Assembly: GCA_964633955.1 (NCBI GenBank)
Contig: CAZWIA010000045.1
Span: 1-5,051, forward strand
DNA length: 5,051 nt
Origin: JAQBQQ01 sp964633955
GTDB lineage: Bacteria; Patescibacteriota; Gracilibacteria; Peribacterales; Peribacteraceae
Reading direction: 5' to 3'
Shown here: piece by piece, positions 1 through 3,581 of the stretch
How positions within the stretch are numbered: the stretch's first letter is position 1
Layout: every line of letters begins with the position of its first letter
Notes under the pieces: generated by a model
Told to the model about the DNA's origin: nothing
Database searches by the model: none
What the model saw: the letters and a program-made list of their open reading frames with translations, nothing else
Made by a program: the position numbers and the translations under genes

Positions 1-55
1 CGCTCACCGCTCACCGCTCACCGCTCACCGCTCACCGCTCACCGCTCACCGCTCA
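1..55. repeat. CGCTCAC heptamer tandem array touching the epimerase start codon
   Basis: Seven perfect copies of the 7-bp unit CGCTCAC fill positions 1-49, followed by six bases (CGCTCA) of an eighth copy at 50-55; the last A is the A of the epimerase ATG. The array runs off the left edge, so its real length is unknown. No purine-rich Shine-Dalgarno stretch is visible in these 54 bases. The frame in register with the ATG is open through the array and would read as a repeating RSPLTAH heptapeptide, but the family start at the ATG is convincing, so the array is probably untranslated leader. Unit length is not a multiple of three, so copy-number change would shift any upstream frame. Confidence 0.97.
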
Positions 56-1017
56 TGAAGGTCTTCCTCACCGGCGCCGCCGGGTTCATCGGGTTCCACA
101 CCGCACAGGCCCTCCTGGCCCGGGGGGATGCAGTGATCGGCTACGACAGCGTCACGCCGTACTACGATCCCACGCTCAAGGAGGCCCGGCTGAAGATCCT
201 GGAACAGGCCCCCGGCTTCACCTTCATCCGGGGGGACATCCTGGACCGGCCCACGCTCGCGCAGGCGATGAAGGGCGCGGACCGCGTCTGCCACCTGGCA
301 GCACTGGCCGGCGTGCGCTACGCCTTTGAACATCCGGAGGAGTACATCGCCGTGAACATCCAAGGGTTCTTCCACGTGCTGGATGAGGTGCGGCAGCAGA
401 AGATCCCCGGGTTGATCTATGCGAGTTCCAGCTCCGTCTACGGCGGCAACACCAAACTGCCTGCGGAGGAGACCGACCGGACAGACGACCAGCTGAGCCT
501 CTACGGCCAGAACAAGAAGGATAACGAGCTCATGGCCCACACCTACCACCGCCTCTACGGCACGCACTCCACGGGCCTGCGGTTCTTCACCGTCTACGGT
601 CCCTACGGCCGGCCGGACATGGCGCTCTTCCTGTTCACGGATGCCATCCTGCGCGGCCATCCGATGCAGATCTTCAATGAGGGGAAGCTGCAGCGGGACT
701 TCACGTACGTGGCGGACATCGTCTCCGGCATCGTGGCGTCGATCGATAAGAACTACCCGGATGAGATCTTCAACCTGGGTGCCGGCCGCAAGGAGGAGCT
801 CATGGACTTCGTGAAGACGATCGAGCAGTCATGCGGCAAGGAAGGCCAGAAGGAATTCCTTCCCATGCAGGCCGGGGACACCACGGCATCTCTCGCGTCC
901 GTGGAGAAGGCCCGCCAAATGCTGGGCTACGAGCCCAAGACCATGATCAAGGACGGGATTCCGAAGTTCGTGGAGTGGTATAGGGAATACTATAAACTCT
1001 CATCGAGCCTGCCCTGA
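55..1017 (+). CDS. NAD-dependent epimerase, UDP-glucuronate 4-epimerase-like
   Basis: A 320-residue extended short-chain dehydrogenase/reductase that most resembles the CapI/LpsL group, cytoplasmic enzymes that interconvert UDP-glucuronate and UDP-galacturonate for surface polysaccharide synthesis. The Rossmann motif TGAAGFIG is at residues 6-13, which fixes the ATG at 55 as the natural start. SSSSVYG (124-130) and the catalytic YxxxK pair (Tyr150, Lys154 in YGQNKK) are intact. The group signatures LMAHTYHRLYG, GLRFFTVYGPYGRPDMALF and RDFTYVADI follow; the last usually reads DD where Ala220 stands here. Length is normal for the family. The last residues after EYYK (LSSSLP) come from a dispersed repeat that has displaced the original tail (VEWYKEYYGL, encoded in the same frame at 1030-1062). 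No ribosome binding site is visible because the heptamer array abuts the start. UDP-glucose 4-epimerase or another nucleotide-sugar epimerase remains possible; the fold is certain, the substrate is not. Confidence 0.93.
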   Translation: MKVFLTGAAGFIGFHTAQALLARGDAVIGYDSVTPYYDPTLKEARLKILEQAPGFTFIRGDILDRPTLAQAMKGADRVCHLAALAGVRYAFEHPEEYIAVNIQGFFHVLDEVRQQKIPGLIYASSSSVYGGNTKLPAEETDRTDDQLSLYGQNKKDNELMAHTYHRLYGTHSTGLRFFTVYGPYGRPDMALFLFTDAILRGHPMQIFNEGKLQRDFTYVADIVSGIVASIDKNYPDEIFNLGAGRKEELMDFVKTIEQSCGKEGQKEFLPMQAGDTTASLASVEKARQMLGYEPKTMIKDGIPKFVEWYREYYKLSSSLP

Positions 1018-1062
1018 GCGTGTCGAAGGGTGGAGTGGTATAAGGAGTATTACGGCCTATGA
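970..1062 (+). repeat. In-frame duplication of the epimerase C-terminal coding segment
   Basis: The eight codons at 970-993 (VEWYREYY) recur at 1030-1053 (VEWYKEYY), exactly 60 nt downstream and therefore in the same frame, with 20 of 24 bases identical. The four differences are all transitions: one Arg/Lys change and three synonymous third-position changes. The second copy continues as Gly-Leu-TGA (stop 1060-1062), which looks like the ancestral end of the gene. Between the copies lie the present stop codon (1015-1017) and a dispersed repeat. The second copy is therefore a stranded remnant of the old 3' end, or the product of recombination with a related gene. Confidence 0.8.
1001..1030. repeat. 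Dispersed short repeat (GCCCTGAGCGTGTCGAAGGG type)
   Basis: The segment ending GCCCTGAGCGTGTCGAAGGG matches, from memory, a short repeat found scattered through many bacterial and metagenomic genomes (usually with CTTGTCGAAGGG), whose reverse-strand translation reads PFDTLRAGS. It is bounded by CCCT and AGGG on its right-hand part, a minimal inverted repeat. Here it supplies the last codons and the TGA stop of the epimerase and separates two copies of that gene's tail. Copy number in the source genome cannot be judged from one window. Confidence 0.6.
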
Positions 1063-1072
1063 CATCGCCAAT

Positions 1073-1102
1073 CGTAGCAGCGAGCCATGGCTCGCTGCTA
1101 CG
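1073..1102. terminator. Perfect 30-bp palindrome between convergent genes, possible bidirectional terminator
   Basis: The left 15 bases, CGTAGCAGCGAGCCA, are the exact reverse complement of the right 15 bases, so the whole 30 bp is a perfect palindrome centred on CCATGG. It lies between the ends of the convergent epimerase and GT-C genes, where a transcript in either direction could form a strong GC-rich hairpin. There is no T-run after either arm, so it is not a classic intrinsic terminator. It looks equally like a REP-type repeat; the assembly breaks immediately after it, which suggests it occurs more than once in the genome. Confidence 0.5.
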
Positions 1103-1103
1103 G

Positions 1104-1203
1104 NNNNNNNNNNNNNNNNNNNNNNNNNNNNNNNNNNNNNNNNNNNNNNNNNNNNNNNNNNNNNNNNNNNNNNNNNNNNNNNNNNNNNNNNNNNNNNNNN
1201 NNN
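1104..1203. other. Assembly gap of exactly 100 N
   Basis: An uninterrupted run of exactly 100 N is the conventional placeholder for a scaffold join of unknown size. The 11 bases before it (1093-1103, CGCTGCTACGG) are identical to the 11 bases after it (1204-1214). The two contigs may therefore simply overlap at the right arm of the palindrome, in which case no sequence is missing; alternatively, further copies of the palindromic repeat lie inside. Confidence 0.99.
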
Positions 1204-1214
1204 CGCTGCTACGG

Positions 1215-2513
1215 TCACCGCGAACGCACGAACACCGCCACGCCCTGTATGGATTCCGGCCGCATGCCTGGCGGCACCTCTTGGCACGGCTGCAGACACA
1301 CCACAGCCGTCGCCTGGTCAAGAAGTTCTTCCTGATATCTCAACATCTCCCGCTCTCTGGCCACTGGCCACTGACCACTGACCACTCTGTTTTCGTACTG
1401 CCACTCATGCCCAAAGCTGCCGTGCATCAGGATGGATCCTGATCCCGCACTGCGATCGATCTCCCGCAGGACCTCCCGCGCGGGGCTGCGTGGGGCGGGC
1501 GGCGAGCTGAGGATGATCCAGAGAGCGCCCGCAATCTGCAGGATCAGGAACAGATGGAGTTTCGGCAGGTCGACCGACCCGAGCACGAACCGCGCGCCGT
1601 AGACGAGAAACGGTGTGAGAAGCACCGCGTAGTACGGCCAGGGGGAGAAGAGGATATAGAGGGAGAAAAGCGAAAAGGACGCCAGGACCGGCCAGCGCCG
1701 TGCGCGCAGCAGGCCGTACGTGCCAAGTACGCTCAGCACCCCGCTGCCAGAAACCACCCACAGCCAGCCGAACTGCCTGAACTTCTCCACGATCGATCCG
1801 CCCCCCTGCTCCCCCTTGATCAGCATGGCCGCGAGCGCCAGCGGATTCCCCAGCGAGTAGAGTGCGAGCAGGAAGAGCGGGAAGCCGACGTAGACCAGAA
1901 GATCCCGCCAGGACCGCGTGGACCGCCAGCAGGTCCCCGCCACAAGCGGCAGGAACAGGACGGCCTGGTAGGCGGTGAAGAGCGAGACCAGCCACAACAC
2001 ACCAACCAGCGCGCCCATCTGGGCGCAGTCTAGAGCGCCCATCCGGGCGCAGTCGCGGGTATGGAGGTCGCGGTCATGATTATCCGAACACCGGTCCCAC
2101 AGCCACAGCAACACCAATCCTTGAATGGCCGTCAGCACCGCCATCATCACCGTGCCTGCCTGGAGAATGACAGCTGCGGAGAGGAGCCAGAACCCCGCAA
2201 GCACCATCCGGCGCGAGCGGTCCAGATCGCGACCCAGGTGCCACACGATCCACACCCCCTGGATGATCAGCGTGGCAAAGACGATCCGCCAGAAGGGCTC
2301 CTGGAACGCCCAGCCGTCCGTGAGGCCTAAGACCAAGCGCACAAGCGGCGGATGGGGATACGGGATATCCAGGAGATACTTGGCCTCATCCGTCCGCACG
2401 CCCGTAAGGAGCTGGAACCCTGCCAGCAGCAGCGCGTAGACCTGCAGGCCAATGACCGCCGCTACGCGCCGCACGGCAGGATGGAGGAATCCGCAAACCG
2501 CACGCGCAGGCAC
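1215..2513 (-). CDS. ArnT/PMT-like integral membrane glycosyltransferase (GT-C fold)
   Basis: A 432-residue, strongly hydrophobic protein with about 8-10 membrane segments, for example near residues 17-36, 74-93, 104-138, 168-192, 205-232, 248-268, 276-303 and 320-336. After the first segment comes TDEAKYLLDIPYPHPPLVR (41-59), matching the first-loop acidic motif and PPL element of GT-C enzymes, which move a sugar from a polyprenyl-phosphate donor to an acceptor on the outer face of the inner membrane. It follows the GT2 gene and overlaps it by 52 bp from the GTG at 2513; a second in-frame GTG at 2474 would give MRRVAAVIGLQ and a 13-bp overlap. Neither has a clear ribosome binding site, so coupled translation is likely. 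Oddities: residues 154-169 (DCARMGAL, DCAQMGAL) come from a 24-bp tandem repeat, and residues 376-385 (RVVSGQWPVA) from a heptamer array. The stop lies next to the palindromic repeat. The specific sugar and acceptor are unknown. Confidence 0.82.
   Translation of the reverse strand: MPARAVCGFLHPAVRRVAAVIGLQVYALLLAGFQLLTGVRTDEAKYLLDIPYPHPPLVRLVLGLTDGWAFQEPFWRIVFATLIIQGVWIVWHLGRDLDRSRRMVLAGFWLLSAAVILQAGTVMMAVLTAIQGLVLLWLWDRCSDNHDRDLHTRDCARMGALDCAQMGALVGVLWLVSLFTAYQAVLFLPLVAGTCWRSTRSWRDLLVYVGFPLFLLALYSLGNPLALAAMLIKGEQGGGSIVEKFRQFGWLWVVSGSGVLSVLGTYGLLRARRWPVLASFSLFSLYILFSPWPYYAVLLTPFLVYGARFVLGSVDLPKLHLFLILQIAGALWIILSSPPAPRSPAREVLREIDRSAGSGSILMHGSFGHEWQYENRVVSGQWPVAREREMLRYQEELLDQATAVVCLQPCQEVPPGMRPESIQGVAVFVRSR
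1361..1388. repeat. CCACTGA-type heptamer array inside the GT-C gene
   Basis: Four consecutive 7-bp units, consensus CCACTGA (variants end GG, GA, GA, CT), occupy 1361-1388. On the coding strand they encode residues 376-385, RVVSGQWPVA, in the hydrophilic C-terminal part of the GT-C enzyme after the last membrane segment. Translations containing VVSGQW are, from memory, common products of such heptamers in other genomes, which supports this being a mobile or expanding repeat rather than conserved protein sequence. Confidence 0.85.
2007..2054. repeat. 24-bp in-frame tandem repeat with internal palindromes in the GT-C gene
   Basis: Two adjoining 24-bp units (2007-2030 and 2031-2054) match at 21 of 24 positions. 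Each holds a dyad: GCGCCCA-TC-TGGGCGC at 2011-2026, and GCGCCC-ATCC-GGGCGC at 2035-2050. Because 24 is a multiple of three, the reading frame is kept and the protein gains DCARMGAL followed by DCAQMGAL (residues 154-169). The insertion falls in a polar stretch between two membrane segments, where it could be tolerated. It resembles a palindromic element accepted inside a coding sequence. Confidence 0.85.
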
Positions 2514-3442
2514 ACTTCTGGATCCGCGCCGCGTCCGTGCGCGCGCCGGATGACCTGCATCTCTTCGGCCGTGACTGACCGGACGGAGAGATCAGACAGC
2601 AGCCATCCGTGCCGGTCCGCTACGGCCTGCAGTTCCGCTTTCACGCGTGAGCGGACATCGGCATCCAGGTACAGGGCCCTCAGCGGCCAAGCGCGGGAAA
2701 GGAGAAGCAGGCCGAGCGTGATGCACAGGATGATGAACACCCGCCGGCCGTACCGGGCAAGGATGATGGGGATGATCGTCCGCAGGACGGCCAGGTGGAC
2801 GCTCAGCGTGAGCTTGCTCTCCCCGGAGAGCCGCGTGCGGAAGACGAACGGCAGCTCCCTCACCCGCGCCGTGCGCGGCAGGCGCACCAGGAGATCCAGC
2901 AGGATCTTGAACCCCTCAGGCTCAAACGCATCCACGACCGGCATGGCCTGAGACCGGCGGATGGCAAAGAGGCCGGAGAGCGGATCGCGCACCGCGTGGG
3001 AGAGCCCCAAGCGCGTCACGAGCGTCCCCGTGGCACTCAGGAGCCGGCGGCCAAGGTGCCAGTTCCCCACGCTTCCGCCCGGCATGTAGCGCGATCCAAT
3101 GACCAGATCCGCCCGGTCTTGGTCGATCTCCTCCAGCATCGCGAGCAGCAACTTCGGATCGTGCTGCCCGTCCGCGTCCATCACCGCCAGCACGTCTCCG
3201 CCCGCCGCGCGCATCCCGTCCGCCACGGCGGAGGAGAGCCCGCGCCGGCCTACCCTGCGGATGACCTTCAGGAACGGATACCGGTCCCGGAGCCTCTCCG
3301 CCGCCTCCCACGTCCGGTCCGGGGAATCGTCATCCACCACGATCACTTCGTAATCTATTCCCCTGAGCGCCGCCGCGAGCTCCTCAAGCAGGGGCGGCAG
3401 GTTCTGGGACTCGTTGAAGGTAGGAAGAATGAGAGATAGCAC
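2462..3442 (-). CDS. Polyprenyl-phosphate sugar synthase, DPM1-like GT2 glycosyltransferase
   Basis: A 326-residue GT2 enzyme predicted to transfer a sugar (mannose in DPM1 relatives) from a nucleotide donor to polyprenyl phosphate at the cytoplasmic face of the membrane. Motifs in order: PTFNES (7-12), the nucleotide-binding VDDDSPD (36-42), the metal-binding DADGQHDP (89-96), GSRYMPGG (116-123), DPLSGLFAIRR (153-163) and LSGESKL (205-211). One membrane segment lies near 233-250, followed by about 75 unrecognised residues (252-326) absent from minimal DPM1 enzymes. The start is the GTG at 3442, directly before the family's first strand; an ATG at 3450 is out of frame. Only a weak GGA precedes it. 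The gene lies 139 bp after the flavoprotein stop and its 3' end overlaps the GT-C gene, making it the likely donor-lipid supplier for that enzyme. ArnC or GtrB-type specificity cannot be excluded. Confidence 0.9.
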   Translation of the reverse strand: MLSLILPTFNESQNLPPLLEELAAALRGIDYEVIVVDDDSPDRTWEAAERLRDRYPFLKVIRRVGRRGLSSAVADGMRAAGGDVLAVMDADGQHDPKLLLAMLEEIDQDRADLVIGSRYMPGGSVGNWHLGRRLLSATGTLVTRLGLSHAVRDPLSGLFAIRRSQAMPVVDAFEPEGFKILLDLLVRLPRTARVRELPFVFRTRLSGESKLTLSVHLAVLRTIIPIILARYGRRVFIILCITLGLLLLSRAWPLRALYLDADVRSRVKAELQAVADRHGWLLSDLSVRSVTAEEMQVIRRAHGRGADPEVCLRVRFADSSILPCGA

Positions 3443-3510
3443 CTGTCCATTGTAGCGAAGACTAAATACAGATGTACTCCACAGTACAATTTAAACCTTT
3501 CAATTAAGTG
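3443..3510 (-). promoter_or_regulatory. AT-rich leader, putative promoter for the GT2/GT-C pair
   Basis: This 68-bp stretch is distinctly AT-rich compared with the GC-rich genes around it and lies directly upstream of the GT2 start, after a terminator-like element. On the minus strand it holds TTGAAA, TTTAAA and TATTTA as loose promoter-like hexamers, but no pair has both good matches and standard 16-18 bp spacing, so no specific -35/-10 boxes are assigned. The separate gap, base composition and dyad suggest the pair is transcribed from its own promoter. Confidence 0.35.
3473..3488. promoter_or_regulatory. 16-bp dyad TGTACT-CCAC-AGTACA, possible operator
   Basis: Two perfect 6-bp arms (TGTACT and AGTACA) flank a 4-bp spacer, 31-46 bp upstream of the GT2 GTG and within the AT-rich leader. 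The position and symmetry fit a binding site for a dimeric regulator; a small RNA hairpin in the leader is the alternative. No second copy was seen elsewhere in the window. Confidence 0.35.
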
Positions 3511-3578
3511 AAAAACTCTGCGTTCGAGCGACGGAGCGGAGCGCAGTGAAGCGGAAGAGCGGGACGCAGGGGGTTTTT
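3511..3578. terminator. Terminator-like element with inverted ends after the flavoprotein gene
   Basis: The element begins AAAAACTCTGCGTTC (3511-3525) and ends GGGACGCAGGGGGTTTTT (3561-3578). These ends are imperfect inverted repeats sharing CTGCGT/ACGCAG, and each strand has a run of five T just outside the stem, as in a bidirectional terminator. On the minus strand it starts 3 bp after the flavoprotein stop, in the right place to end that transcript. The 30-40 base loop is strongly purine- or pyrimidine-biased, with GAGCG/GAAGCG-like repeats, and does not fold further, so the hairpin would be weaker than usual. It could instead be a small repeat element with terminal inverted repeats. Confidence 0.5.
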
Positions 3579-3581
3579 CCC

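Noticed and set aside
1..55. CRISPR array
   Set aside because: The 7-bp units are directly adjacent with no spacers; the same holds for the other heptamer arrays.
46..660. Long minus-strand open frame opposite the epimerase
   Set aside because: Low-complexity, Arg/Val/Gly-rich translation with no family motifs, lying entirely antisense to a convincing enzyme in GC-rich DNA; a shadow frame.
1001..1062. Insertion sequence remnant with target-site duplication
   Set aside because: No transposase coding sequence or terminal inverted repeats of useful length, and the flanking copies differ at four positions, unlike a fresh target duplication.
1059..1442. Open frames spanning the N run
   Set aside because: They exist only because unknown bases are read as open; sequence on either side is repeat or antisense to the GT-C gene.
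1554..2951. Plus-strand open frames across the GT-C and GT2 genes
   Set aside because: Their translations are Arg/Pro/Gln-rich with no recognisable motifs, while the opposite strand encodes membrane segments and GT2 signatures.
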